From: Sphingobacterium sp. B16(2022)
Lineage (GTDB): Bacteria > Bacteroidota > Bacteroidia > Sphingobacteriales > Sphingobacteriaceae
Length of the DNA: 64,000 nt
Reading direction: 5' to 3'
Assembly (NCBI RefSeq): GCF_012030425.1
Contig: NZ_JAAUVN010000001.1
Span: 1,116,001 to 1,180,000 of the forward strand
In this document: in pieces, positions 19,339 through 28,804 of the stretch
How the letters are laid out: the number at the start of each line of letters is the position of its first letter
Numbering within the stretch: position 1 is the stretch's first letter
Notes under the pieces: model-generated
What the model was told of the DNA's origin: nothing
Database searches by the model: none
What the model saw: only the letters and a program-made list of their open reading frames with translations
Made by a program: the position numbers and the translations under genes

Positions 19339-22300
19339 ATGTACTTTAAATCATCTAGACTATTGTGGCTGTTATTACCACTTACATGCCACTCACTACC
19401 TACAGAAGCAAGCAATTTAAGAATAGCATTGTTGAAAAGTGAACTTAACATTCAACAGCAGCTATCCGGAACCGTGCTCGATGAAGCTGGTCAACCCATT
19501 ATTGGCGCGACTGTCCGCAATTTGCGCACCCAACAAGACTATCAGACAGATCATAACGGTCGATTTGTGATGGACGGAAAAGTCGGAGATACCATCTCTA
19601 TTCGATTTATTGGATATACGACCACACAACAGACCATTACTTCCCAAAGTGGATTTCAGATTAAGATGACCTCAGAAGGGCAGCAACTCGAGGAAGTAAT
19701 GGTTTCCATAGGTTACCAAAAAATCCGTAAATCTGATGTGACAGGAGCTATTGCAAGTGTAAAAGCAGAAGAACTCAACCTGACATCACCTAAGCTGTCG
19801 CAAGCTTTAGTCGGTAAAATAGCAGGTGTGCAAGTTATGCAAACGAGTGGCGCGCCTTATGAAGGAACAAAAATTAAGGTACGTGGAATGGGATCTATCA
19901 ATGCAGGATCGGATCCTTTGTATGTCATTGACGGCTATCCTTCGGGAAACAACTTAAATATCAATCCAAATGATATTGAAACCATTGATGTCCTTAAAGA
20001 TGCCGCTTCTGCCGCAATCTATGGTTCTCGTGCCGCTGGCGGTGTTGTCCTTATTACGACCAAACGAGGTAAAGAAGGTCGTAGTAATATCGATTACGAA
20101 GTATTAGGTGGTTTTGGACAATTATCAAAAAAGATAGATCTATTAAATTCTGAAGAATTTATCGATTTACTGATTGATGGTCGAAATAATGCCTATAAAG
20201 ATTTAGTTACAGGAAGAGGATTGGTTTGGAATGAAAATATGCGTTTAGATAGCAATGCCGACCGTGTTGCTCGCGTAAGTAATGGCGGTTCAGTATCGAT
20301 TCCAGAAGAATACTACGATTTTTCGACAGGTTTGGCCAAGAAAGCAAAATATGATACCGATTGGCAAGATGCCTTATACCGAAATGCACCTTTTCAAAGA
20401 CACAATATATCTGCCTATGGTGGAAACGATAAAAACAGATACTTTTTAAGTACTTCATATCAAAATCAGGAAGGTATTATGTTGGGTACAGGGCAGGAGG
20501 TTTTTAATTTTAGAGCCAATACCGATGCTAAGGTAAGTAAGCGACTTACTGTCGGAGCCAATGTCTCTTTCACCTACAACGATAACAACGAAGTGACCAC
20601 AGGCCGCTATGATAGGAGTCCTTCTATGGCCGCATTAATTTATTTACCTACACTTCCTGTTTATAATGAAGATGGTAGTTACGCTAAATTTTTGATGGCA
20701 AATCTTTCAGGTAACAACTATGGCGTCCAAAATCCAGAAAATCCATTGGCCTACGTCACTGAGATCAAAAATAACAGACGCGGAAAACGCGGTTTATATA
20801 ATGCTTTTGCAGATTTCTCAATCTTTGATGGTTTGAGCCTAAAAGTAAATGGTGGATTAGCAACTTATGACGAGAAGTACGATTATTATAGACCGACAAG
20901 TATTTCAAATGGTAATAATGCACCCTATTCAAATTCTGCAAAAGCCGCAGCATATGCCGACGCCAATACGCTTAGTGAAATTGATAAGTTAGTTGAAACG
21001 ACCTTAAATTATAATAAGACATTTGCAGAAAAACATCAAGTGACAGCCCTGTTAGGTTATTCGGCTCAAAGGACAGATATCGATTACATGTCTGTTCGCG
21101 CCAATGGATTTCAAAACGATGCTATTGAAGAGATTACCAACAAAGGTGCAGATCCATCAAATTTTCAACTACTCGATGCATATAAAAGAATTACAACACT
21201 GCAGTCGTATTTTAGCCGCGTAAACTACAGTTATGCATCCAAATATTTTCTATCTGCATCTTTCCGTACGGATGGTTCATCTCGTTTTGGACCTAACACC
21301 AAATGGGGAACATTTCCTTCCGTTTCTGCAGGTTGGACCATCTCTAAAGAAGATTTTTATGATGCATGGCTAGGAGAGGGGTCTACTGCGAAGCTAAGAG
21401 TAAGTTGGGGTAAAAGTGGAAACAACAATATTGGTGAATATAAGGCTAAAACCACATACAATTCACCTACAGGTGTGATTATTGGTGACAAAGTGGAAAC
21501 ATCACTTGCTCCCGGAGATTTACGTGACCCGAAATTGGGTTGGGAAACCACCTCACAATACAATGCTGGCTTGGATTTAGGACTTTTCCGAGGACGCTTG
21601 AATATTATGAGTAATATTTATTTGAGTCGTTCGTCCGATATGTTGTTCGATCAACCGATCACCGCAGTATCAGGAGCAACAACGATCTTGACCAACTTGC
21701 CTAATAGTAAAGTTGAAAACAAAGGATTTGATCTTCAAGTCGATGCTGCCTTAGTGCGTAAAAAAGACTTTGATTTAGGTATTAGCGGTAACATCAATGT
21801 CAACCGCAATAAAGTACTGGATCTTGGTGGCGGATCTACCATTATGACAAATGGGGCAGAACGCTCATATATCACGCATATTACACAAGAGGGCAGTCCT
21901 ATTGGTATGTTCTACGGATTCAAAGTATTGGGAGTAGCTACCGAAGAAAACTATAAAAGTGTTGCCCCATCTGCAGGATCAACTAATCCTTTGCAACCAG
22001 GAGATCTTTATTTTGAAGACGTTGACGGAAATGGCATTGTGAATGATGAAGACAAACGTGTTATCGGAAGTCCACATCCTGATTTCACCTACGGATTTGC
22101 GATCAATACACGTTATAAAAACTTTGACTTGAGAGCCTCATTCAATGGATCACAGGGAAATAAAGTATTGGATGGTTACGACTATTACTTATATAATATG
22201 GAAGGTTCAGGCAATCAATATGCAGACGTTGCCCAACGGTACAGATCGGCATCAAACCCAGGCAATGGTGAAGTATATCGTGCTTCAAGGGGTGGTACGC

Positions 22301-22587
22301 AGAGCAACAGCACCCGTCTATCTACTTTTTACCTACAAGATGGATCTTTCCTTAGGATGACCAATATTATATTAGGTTACAGCTTACCAACTGCAACTGC
22401 CAATAAGTTAGCTCTTTCAGGTGTAAGGATATCCGCAAGTGTAGACAATCCATTTACCATTAGCAAATATAAAGGTTACAATCCAGAGCCCGACTACAAT
22501 CAACGCGGTAATCTGACTCCTGGGGTAGATTACGGTTTGTATCCTTTGGTGCGTACATTCAATCTTGGATTAAAAGTTACATTTTAA
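19339..22587 (+). CDS. SusC/RagA-type TonB-dependent outer-membrane transporter
   Basis: This 1082-residue transporter has a signal peptide, a carboxypeptidase-regulatory-like beta-sandwich (about residues 42-112; GTVLDEAGQPIIGATV), a short TonB-box region, and the plug with GIQ-type motifs (LVGKIAGVQVMQTSGAPYEG, IDVLKDAASAAIYGSRAAGGV). A 22-strand barrel follows, ending in an aromatic-rich C-terminus (TFNLGLKVTF). It lacks an STN domain, so control by a neighbouring anti-sigma factor is not expected. The SusD partner begins 13 bases later. Together they import an oligosaccharide, possibly mannan-derived given the GH92 enzyme downstream (inference). Confidence 0.95.
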   Translation: MYFKSSRLLWLLLPLTCHSLPTEASNLRIALLKSELNIQQQLSGTVLDEAGQPIIGATVRNLRTQQDYQTDHNGRFVMDGKVGDTISIRFIGYTTTQQTITSQSGFQIKMTSEGQQLEEVMVSIGYQKIRKSDVTGAIASVKAEELNLTSPKLSQALVGKIAGVQVMQTSGAPYEGTKIKVRGMGSINAGSDPLYVIDGYPSGNNLNINPNDIETIDVLKDAASAAIYGSRAAGGVVLITTKRGKEGRSNIDYEVLGGFGQLSKKIDLLNSEEFIDLLIDGRNNAYKDLVTGRGLVWNENMRLDSNADRVARVSNGGSVSIPEEYYDFSTGLAKKAKYDTDWQDALYRNAPFQRHNISAYGGNDKNRYFLSTSYQNQEGIMLGTGQEVFNFRANTDAKVSKRLTVGANVSFTYNDNNEVTTGRYDRSPSMAALIYLPTLPVYNEDGSYAKFLMANLSGNNYGVQNPENPLAYVTEIKNNRRGKRGLYNAFADFSIFDGLSLKVNGGLATYDEKYDYYRPTSISNGNNAPYSNSAKAAAYADANTLSEIDKLVETTLNYNKTFAEKHQVTALLGYSAQRTDIDYMSVRANGFQNDAIEEITNKGADPSNFQLLDAYKRITTLQSYFSRVNYSYASKYFLSASFRTDGSSRFGPNTKWGTFPSVSAGWTISKEDFYDAWLGEGSTAKLRVSWGKSGNNNIGEYKAKTTYNSPTGVIIGDKVETSLAPGDLRDPKLGWETTSQYNAGLDLGLFRGRLNIMSNIYLSRSSDMLFDQPITAVSGATTILTNLPNSKVENKGFDLQVDAALVRKKDFDLGISGNINVNRNKVLDLGGGSTIMTNGAERSYITHITQEGSPIGMFYGFKVLGVATEENYKSVAPSAGSTNPLQPGDLYFEDVDGNGIVNDEDKRVIGSPHPDFTYGFAINTRYKNFDLRASFNGSQGNKVLDGYDYYLYNMEGSGNQYADVAQRYRSASNPGNGEVYRASRGGTQSNSTRLSTFYLQDGSFLRMTNIILGYSLPTATANKLALSGVRISASVDNPFTISKYKGYNPEPDYNQRGNLTPGVDYGLYPLVRTFNLGLKVTF

Positions 22588-22600
22588 AAAATCGATTATC

Positions 22601-24121
22601 ATGAAAAAAAGATATTTATTACCCTTCGTTCTTTTAGCACTATCCTCCTGCGATAAAGGTTTTTTAAATCAGGATAACCCCAACGCGGTTACTATTGGCG
22701 CATATTTCAAGTCAGAAAACGACGTTTTATTGGCTGTTAATGGTTTATACCAAGCATTACGCTCGGGAAGCACTATCGGTGAGTCCAGTGCGCTTTACAG
22801 TGAAGAGCGTTCGGACAATACAGGCCGTGATGATAACCAATCTAATGCAGGCGAACCCTTTCAGTTTAATGATTTCTCCATACTACCGAGTAATTCCTAT
22901 ATCAAAACACATTGGTCAGCGATGTACGATGGCATTGCACGTTGCAATACTTTATTATCCAATATCGACCGTGTAACATTTGCCGACAATGCGGTCAAAG
23001 AACGATACATTGCCGAGACCAAGTTTGTTAGAGGCCTCTTGTATTTCCATATGGTACGCAAATTTGGTGATATTCCGTTGTCAACCGTCGAGATCACGAC
23101 TAAAGAGCAAGCGGCCGAAATTGCGCATAGACAGAAAGAAGCTGTTGTCTATCAGCAGATTGTTGCCGATTTGACAGAAGCACTCAACAGCAACCTGCCC
23201 AATGTACAGTGGCAGTATGCCGTAGGTCGCACTTCCAAGGCCGCTATCAATGCTATATTAGGACAAGTTTACCTGACTATGGGAGCTACATTAACGGGTG
23301 ACAAGCAGGCTAATTTTAAAAAAGCAGAGCAATATCTCGCGGCATCATACGGCATGCGTACTTTTGGCAAACTCACTGAGATCCCTTATGCAGATGTTTT
23401 TGATGTCAGCAAGAAAAGCACCTGTAAAGAATTAGTTCTGCAAGTTCAATATTTACAAGGTGATCAAAACTACAGTTCCAGTATTGCACGCAATAATCAG
23501 GCAAGGGGAGAAAACATCAACTCCAAATTTGTATCAACCGGTATCGGAGGCAATGTCAAGCATGATCTTGTAAAAGATTATGAAGAGCAAGATTTACGAA
23601 AAAGTTTCTCTATCAAGTTTGCAGAACACGCTCAGGTTAAAGATTGGTTTATTACCAAATTTAGAGACAACAGCGAAGTAGCTGGTACCGAAGGAAGAGG
23701 GGGGAATGATTGGATATTAATTCGTTATGCTGACGTGATGTTGCTTTTAGCAGAGGCAAAGATGAATTTAGGTAAAGATGCAGAAGCGATTGCTTTACTC
23801 GATGAAGTTAGACTTCGAGCAGGCTTACCATCATACGCAAGCTCAAGAACTAATGCTAGCTACTTCTCTAAATACCCCACATTGAAAGATGCTATTTTAC
23901 ACGAACGTCGTGTAGAACTTGCCTTTGAAAATCACAGGTGGTTTGACCTTATCCGTAATTACGATGCAAACGCTCTGGTCGATTATTTTAAAAAGAAGAA
24001 TCAGTCCGATTATGGAAATGCCAAGCTATCCAATATCTCGATCAAGGATCGCTATTATCCGATTCCATTTGACGAGTATAAGTTAAATCCTGAGAAAATG
24101 TATCAAAACACAGGATATTAA
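22601..24121 (+). CDS. SusD/RagB-type glycan-binding lipoprotein
   Basis: This 506-residue lipoprotein has a lipobox ending in SSC (about residue 16) followed by DKGFLNQDNPNAV. It shows the alpha-helical TPR scaffold of SusD, including YIAETKFVRGLLYFHMVRKFGDIP, the RYADVMLLLAEAKMNLG helix, HERRVELAFENHRWFDLIR and the closing YYPIPFDEYKLNPEKMYQN. It sits on the cell surface as the lid of the SusC channel encoded just upstream, in the same operon. The glycan cannot be derived from SusD itself. Confidence 0.95.
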   Translation: MKKRYLLPFVLLALSSCDKGFLNQDNPNAVTIGAYFKSENDVLLAVNGLYQALRSGSTIGESSALYSEERSDNTGRDDNQSNAGEPFQFNDFSILPSNSYIKTHWSAMYDGIARCNTLLSNIDRVTFADNAVKERYIAETKFVRGLLYFHMVRKFGDIPLSTVEITTKEQAAEIAHRQKEAVVYQQIVADLTEALNSNLPNVQWQYAVGRTSKAAINAILGQVYLTMGATLTGDKQANFKKAEQYLAASYGMRTFGKLTEIPYADVFDVSKKSTCKELVLQVQYLQGDQNYSSSIARNNQARGENINSKFVSTGIGGNVKHDLVKDYEEQDLRKSFSIKFAEHAQVKDWFITKFRDNSEVAGTEGRGGNDWILIRYADVMLLLAEAKMNLGKDAEAIALLDEVRLRAGLPSYASSRTNASYFSKYPTLKDAILHERRVELAFENHRWFDLIRNYDANALVDYFKKKNQSDYGNAKLSNISIKDRYYPIPFDEYKLNPEKMYQNTGY

Positions 24122-24140
24122 ATAGTAACAAATCATTCTA

Positions 24141-25376
24141 ATGATCAATACCATCACCATATGGCTTCTGACCCTAGGTATATTCTTTTCGAGTGTATCC
24201 TTGGGTCAGGAGTTTCATAGCGATAGAACCCCACAAGATTGGGTGATCGCCAAGAACTATTACGCCACCTATATTTTAAGTCAAGACAGCGTATTGACCG
24301 GAGAATTATTTTCCCTGCCTGAAGTTCAAAATCTACTAAAACAGCGACATACGCGCTACCTCAATAATGCTAAATGTCCAGACGTCGCCTGTTTTATGGA
24401 TGCTTTCAAGTGGAAACAAGAGGAGATTGATCTCTTGGTCAACATTTTTGCTGCAAACACTAAAAGCCAGACAGGGCAATCATTCCGCAAGCGTCTGATG
24501 GATTCACAGACCTATGGGCTGTCACAAGGAAAGAAAGCCGATGAATACCTTGCTAGAGCCTTTAGGCAGGATCTAGAAGCAATGAACTATGTTATCGATG
24601 TTTATGCCGGAGGTAGGAAACCAAATTATCCGCGTATTGATTCGATTTCTTTTAATATTACCAATAAATCATATTTATACTTGCTTAAAGATGTGGCCCA
24701 AGACGTTCTCAAAGATGTGCAACAACCTAAGTTAGCCTTCTACGAGTCACTTTGGACAGCTGTTAGGCTATTGGAAGTCAACGAAAGATGGGACGTGGCA
24801 CAATTGGAACCTTTGATGGAGTTGGAAAATAAGAAAGCATATGAAGCGATCCGAAAAACAGATTTTAGTCGCTATCCTTACAGCCTGTTATTGACTTTAG
24901 GAGCAGGACCAGATCAATACGGTCAACCTATCAGCCCCGGCGGAATGTTGCGTTCCAGAATGGCGGCACGGAGTTACTTCGATGGATTGGCTCCCTTTAT
25001 TATGGTTTCAGGTGGGCGGGTACATCCCTACAAGACACCCTATATCGAAGCATTGGAGATGAAAAAATACCTGATGCAGGTACTCGGTGTACCCGAAGAA
25101 GCTATTTTGATCGATCCACATGCGCGCCATACCACCACCAATCTACGTAATACTTCCCGAATCCTGTTGACTTATGGATTTCCGCAAGATAAATTTGCAA
25201 TTGTTAACAGCAGTGTACCACATATCGATGCCGTTCAAAATATGGCCGATCGCTGCATGCGAGAATTAGGATATATTCCGTATGAGCTTGGAAAACGCAT
25301 CAGTGACGTCATTGTGGAGTTTAAGCCTCGTATAGAATCTCTAACTATAGATCCGGATGAACCGCTAGATCCTTAG
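24141..25376 (+). CDS. Secreted DUF218 (YdcF/ElyC/SanA-like) protein
   Basis: This 411-residue protein has a signal peptide (residues 1-22, ending near SLGQ). The C-terminal half carries the DUF218 fold with PFIMVSGGRVHPYK, EALEMKKYLMQVLGVPEEAILIDPHARHTTTNL and FAIVNSSVPHIDAV, with the usual Gly-Gly and Arg-His positions. The N-terminal 200 residues are helical and specific to this type of secreted member. It begins 19 bases after susD, so it is co-transcribed with the transporter pair. DUF218 proteins in enterobacteria affect envelope polysaccharides; the biochemical activity is unsettled. A role in processing a phosphorylated or cell-wall glycan is only inference. Confidence 0.82.
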   Translation: MINTITIWLLTLGIFFSSVSLGQEFHSDRTPQDWVIAKNYYATYILSQDSVLTGELFSLPEVQNLLKQRHTRYLNNAKCPDVACFMDAFKWKQEEIDLLVNIFAANTKSQTGQSFRKRLMDSQTYGLSQGKKADEYLARAFRQDLEAMNYVIDVYAGGRKPNYPRIDSISFNITNKSYLYLLKDVAQDVLKDVQQPKLAFYESLWTAVRLLEVNERWDVAQLEPLMELENKKAYEAIRKTDFSRYPYSLLLTLGAGPDQYGQPISPGGMLRSRMAARSYFDGLAPFIMVSGGRVHPYKTPYIEALEMKKYLMQVLGVPEEAILIDPHARHTTTNLRNTSRILLTYGFPQDKFAIVNSSVPHIDAVQNMADRCMRELGYIPYELGKRISDVIVEFKPRIESLTIDPDEPLDP

Positions 25377-25438
25377 CTGTTTTTGATTCTTTCTTCAATT
25401 TTTATATATTCCCATTGTTCAACCCATAATTACAGTAA

Positions 25439-25467
25439 TTTACAGGTCTCTTTTAGAGACCTGTAAA
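25439..25467 (+). promoter_or_regulatory. Perfect 12-bp hairpin just upstream of the GH92 start codon
   Basis: TTTACAGGTCTC at 25439-25450 and its exact complement at 25456-25467 enclose the loop TTTTA. The right arm ends 7 bases before the ATG at 25475, so in mRNA the stem would cover the ribosome-binding region. There is no T-run behind it on the plus strand, which argues against a simple terminator. It could be a processing or attenuation site that sets GH92 expression apart from the susCD genes. Confidence 0.5.
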
Positions 25468-25474
25468 TAGCGTT

Positions 25475-27535
25475 ATGAAAAAATACTTGAAACACTTATC
25501 GGCCAGCTTTCTAATAATATTAAGTCCTGTCTTGGCACTCTACGCACAGTCAAAGACTGAATTGACAAATGTATTTTTAGGATCTTCCGGAGATCACGGG
25601 CAATTATCTCCGGCAGCATCTTCACCTTTTCATCAGATGAGTATCGCTCCTCAAACCTATCCCACGTTGCATATGGGTTATGAGCACCTAGCTAAAGAAA
25701 TACTGGGGTTTACCCACAATAGATTTGAAGGTGTAGGTTGTAAGGGGAGTGGAGGTCTCATTTTGGTAAAGCCATTTCTGGGACATCAGGATGATGGCAC
25801 ACCTCTGATTAAAGAGCAGGAAATGGCCGGACCCGGATATTATGATATTGCCTTAAGGGATCGTATAAAAGCACAATTTGCAGTGCATGAAAACTTTGGA
25901 ATTCATCAATATACTTTTCCTGAAGGAGAAAAAGGACTGACATTAGATCTTGCACATGCAGTCAATGGTGCATTTGTATCCAACACCTATACCATTGACA
26001 AGAATGGTATCATCAAAGGAACTGTCAGATCAAAAACAACGTGTGGTGTAGGTATTTACAGCGTGCATTATGCAATCTCCGCCACATCTGGCAACCTTTG
26101 GACAGGAACGGATAATCTCTTGACGCTTCATCTAGAAAAGCAGGTGAAAAAAACAATATTACGGATCGCTTTTTCTGCTGTAAGTCCAAATTATGCTGAG
26201 GCCACTTTAAACGTTAATAGCAATAAAACTTACGATCAGGTAAAAACTTCTTCCGATAATCGCTGGGAAAGTTATCTGTCAGGTATTATAGTCAAAGGAG
26301 ATCCTGAGCGCGAGAAGCTTTTCTATTCGTTGCTTTATCGTACCCTTCAGTCACCCTATCAGATTGATGAATCAGACGGCACCTATAGAGGCACAGATGG
26401 ACAAGTTCACCAGTCCAAAGGCAGACGTTATCATGGATGGGCCATCTGGGACAATTACAAAACACAGTTGCCCCTGTTAGAACTGCTCTATCCTAAACAG
26501 TATCAGGATATTGTTTCTTCGGTTTCAGATCTTTATCGTTATGGAAAATTTGATTTTGCAGGACCAAACGAGCCAGCAAACTCTGTTCGAACAGAACACG
26601 CTGCGGTAGTGCTTTTAGATGCCCATAAAAAAGAATATGATATAAATCTAACCGCTATCCGTGACTCCTTGGTGCACGACACGCTGCGTTTTGATTTTTC
26701 AAAACCAGATAAATATTTAGAAGCCGCTTATGATATGTGGGCTATGGCAGGTTTACTGCCAGAAGACAGGAAGCATTACCTGGACCGGGCAAGTAGTTAC
26801 AGAACAGTTTGGTTAAAAGAATTTAAAGATCTCAATCGTCCGGATGTAGACCGTATGTCAGCAAGAAATATGTATCAAGGTACAATCCGTCAATACCGCT
26901 GGAATGTACCCTTTGATATGCAGGGATTAGTAGATCTGGCGGGAGGTAAAGAAGCATTCACGGAACAATTGAATGATTTTTTTGATCATCATTACTTTAA
27001 TCGCGCCAACGAACCCGATATACAATCACCCACATCCTATTATGCCAGCAGTAAGCCATCACGCTATCAATCATTGATACGGGAGCTGGCTCTGGATACG
27101 GTAATACAATATTACTTTAATGACAATAGCCGTGGTATCGATCCCTTCATAGATCGAATCTACAAGAACCAACCTAAAGCATTTGTACGTACCATGGATG
27201 ACGATGCCGGCGCCATGTCAGGCTGGTTTGTATTGACGGCACTGGGTCTACATCAGCCTTTGATCGGACAGCCTATTTATTATGTCAGCGTCCCTTTATT
27301 TCCAGAGATCGTTGTACAGCGGGGAGAGCAGAAACTTAAGATTAAGGTGCTCAACTATAACGATAAAAACAACTATGTCAAACGGATTTTGCTCAATGGT
27401 AAAGATATCAACAGAATTTGGTTACATCATGAAGAACTTGATAAAGGTGGATTACTGGAGATAGAAGCCAGCGCCGAACCTTCTACTTATGGTACAGCCA
27501 ATATCTGGGTTTCAGATTTAAAACAGCGAGATTAA
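25475..27535 (+). CDS. GH92 family glycosidase, catalytic acid replaced (probable mannose-1-phosphodiester type)
   Basis: This is a 686-residue secreted enzyme (signal peptide ending near LYAQ) with GH92 motifs throughout. They include the N-terminal domain NVFLGSSGDHGQLSPAA and GFTHNRFEGVGCKGSGG, then RYHGWAIWDNYKTQLPLLELL, RQYRWNVPFDMQGLVDLAGG and DDDAGAMSGWFVLTALGLHQ. The Asp cluster (575-577) that holds the base residues is kept. At the position of the general acid Glu in GH92 alpha-mannosidases (Y-x-E-G-x-x-x-Q-Y-x-W) this protein has Gln468. As I recall, this change marks GH92 enzymes that cleave mannose-alpha-1-phospho-6-mannose, where the leaving group needs no protonation. It is the last gene of the susCD-DUF218 cluster. 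Confidence 0.88.
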   Translation: MKKYLKHLSASFLIILSPVLALYAQSKTELTNVFLGSSGDHGQLSPAASSPFHQMSIAPQTYPTLHMGYEHLAKEILGFTHNRFEGVGCKGSGGLILVKPFLGHQDDGTPLIKEQEMAGPGYYDIALRDRIKAQFAVHENFGIHQYTFPEGEKGLTLDLAHAVNGAFVSNTYTIDKNGIIKGTVRSKTTCGVGIYSVHYAISATSGNLWTGTDNLLTLHLEKQVKKTILRIAFSAVSPNYAEATLNVNSNKTYDQVKTSSDNRWESYLSGIIVKGDPEREKLFYSLLYRTLQSPYQIDESDGTYRGTDGQVHQSKGRRYHGWAIWDNYKTQLPLLELLYPKQYQDIVSSVSDLYRYGKFDFAGPNEPANSVRTEHAAVVLLDAHKKEYDINLTAIRDSLVHDTLRFDFSKPDKYLEAAYDMWAMAGLLPEDRKHYLDRASSYRTVWLKEFKDLNRPDVDRMSARNMYQGTIRQYRWNVPFDMQGLVDLAGGKEAFTEQLNDFFDHHYFNRANEPDIQSPTSYYASSKPSRYQSLIRELALDTVIQYYFNDNSRGIDPFIDRIYKNQPKAFVRTMDDDAGAMSGWFVLTALGLHQPLIGQPIYYVSVPLFPEIVVQRGEQKLKIKVLNYNDKNNYVKRILLNGKDINRIWLHHEELDKGGLLEIEASAEPSTYGTANIWVSDLKQRD

Positions 27536-27556
27536 GAGCTTATTAAACTGATTAAT

Positions 27557-27590
27557 AAACACCCGTTTTGGATCACCAAAAGGGTGTTTT
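27557..27590 (+). terminator. Rho-independent terminator after GH92
   Basis: A near-perfect inverted repeat (AAACACCCGTTTTGG pairing with CCAAAAGGGTGTTT, one bulged G) is followed by TTT and lies directly behind the GH92 stop. It closes the first glycan operon. Confidence 0.75.
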
Positions 27591-27781
27591 ATGCATCTGG
27601 TATTGGCACTGAAATGAGCTTATAAAAAGAGATTTCAATCGTGTTGATTTAGGGTAATTTGAGGTGAACCAATCAATTTAATAATCGTCGATAGGTTTAG
27701 CTATCTGTTGAAAAAGTATTCGAAATTTATTTTGTTAATCACTTGATTATTTGTAAATTAGAGAGGTTAATTTAATATATT

Positions 27782-28189
27782 ATGGGATTAAAGGTATTAA
27801 GTTTTGTTTTGGCATTTATTTTTTATAGTTTCCATGAGCCAACAATAAAGACAGAAGAATTATTAAAAGGAAATTGGGAAAATCAGAGTGAAGGATCTTT
27901 AAAAGGTATAAATTTTTTAGGAGATAACATTGTCACTTTTCAATTCGTTAAAAATCAACAAGTTTACAGTTATCAGAAGCTTTATAGAATAAAGAAGTCT
28001 GATTCAAAAGAACTTATCCTGGAGATTTATTCTAAAGAAGTATTTAATTCATTTAAGGACAAAGTTGATGGGAATATAAAACTTATTAAAGTTGAACTGC
28101 CAGCTCCAAAAATAATGAAAGTTTCTTTTGGTAAAGAAGACAATCAGAGTTTTAATTTAGTTCGTAAAGACCTAGCTATCTTTCATTGA
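27782..28189 (+). CDS. Small hypothetical protein, possibly exported
   Basis: This 135-residue protein has a hydrophobic N-terminus (LKVLSFVLAFIFYSF) that may be a signal peptide. The rest alternates beta-type segments (IVTFQFVKNQQVYSYQKLYRIK, ELILEIYSKEVF, IKLIKVELPAPKIMKVSF) as in lipocalin-like small barrels, including the typical opening LLKGNWENQSEG. That fold is a guess from pattern only. It stands alone between the GH92 terminator and a long empty region, and its function is unknown. Confidence 0.6.
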   Translation: MGLKVLSFVLAFIFYSFHEPTIKTEELLKGNWENQSEGSLKGINFLGDNIVTFQFVKNQQVYSYQKLYRIKKSDSKELILEIYSKEVFNSFKDKVDGNIKLIKVELPAPKIMKVSFGKEDNQSFNLVRKDLAIFH

Positions 28190-28804
28190 TCAATAAGAAG
28201 CTATTAAGTTTCTGATATGTTCTTTTCTTATTAATCAGAATTGCTTTTTCAAATCGTAGGCGATTGTATGGCTGTCGAAAGAGGGCATCACGATTATGAT
28301 GATAACAAATAATTATACTAATTTTATGAAGTACGGTGATGTGAGCTCCGTCTAAGAACTCCGAAGCGTGCAGCTTAATGAAATCGTACAGCTTGTTTAG
28401 TGATATTTGCATTCTTAGGATCAATATCAATTTTCGTCTGTTTCTTTACAAATTAAACTTAAAATAAGACTTATAGGAAATTTCTCCTTATAAAAGTGTT
28501 CAGAATAAACCTTTAATAGTGATCACCATTTAGTTCGAATAGGCGCTAAAATAGTTGTTTTGTTTAACACTTTATTAACACGTTAAAAATTTGAACATTC
28601 ATGTATTGCTATTATCTTTATTGATAAGATTTAGCTAAGTAAAAAAGTGTAGATCATAATAATTACCAATTGTTTTTTTTTATTAAAATTTTTACTACTG
28701 TTAATCCTGATCAATAATCAAATTGATGAGTTGCTTTAAACGCGATATTTAAGTCAACCTTCTAGGCTACCTAAACCGTATTTTATGATCAAATTCAGAA
28801 TTAT
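28190..28804. other. Long AT-rich intergenic region, about 615 bases
   Basis: The minus strand has an open frame of 84 codons at 28430-28176 (it includes DALFRQPYNRLRFEKAILINK). It has no neighbour, no recognisable family and no ribosome site, so I treat it as a possible remnant only. The rest is very AT-rich and shows no clear hairpin or promoter; it should contain the control region of the redoxin-like gene at 28805. Confidence 0.35.

Noticed and set aside
28176..28430. An 84-codon minus-strand frame in the long empty region
   Set aside because: The sequence is open but shows no family pattern or start context; kept only as a note in the intergenic entry.
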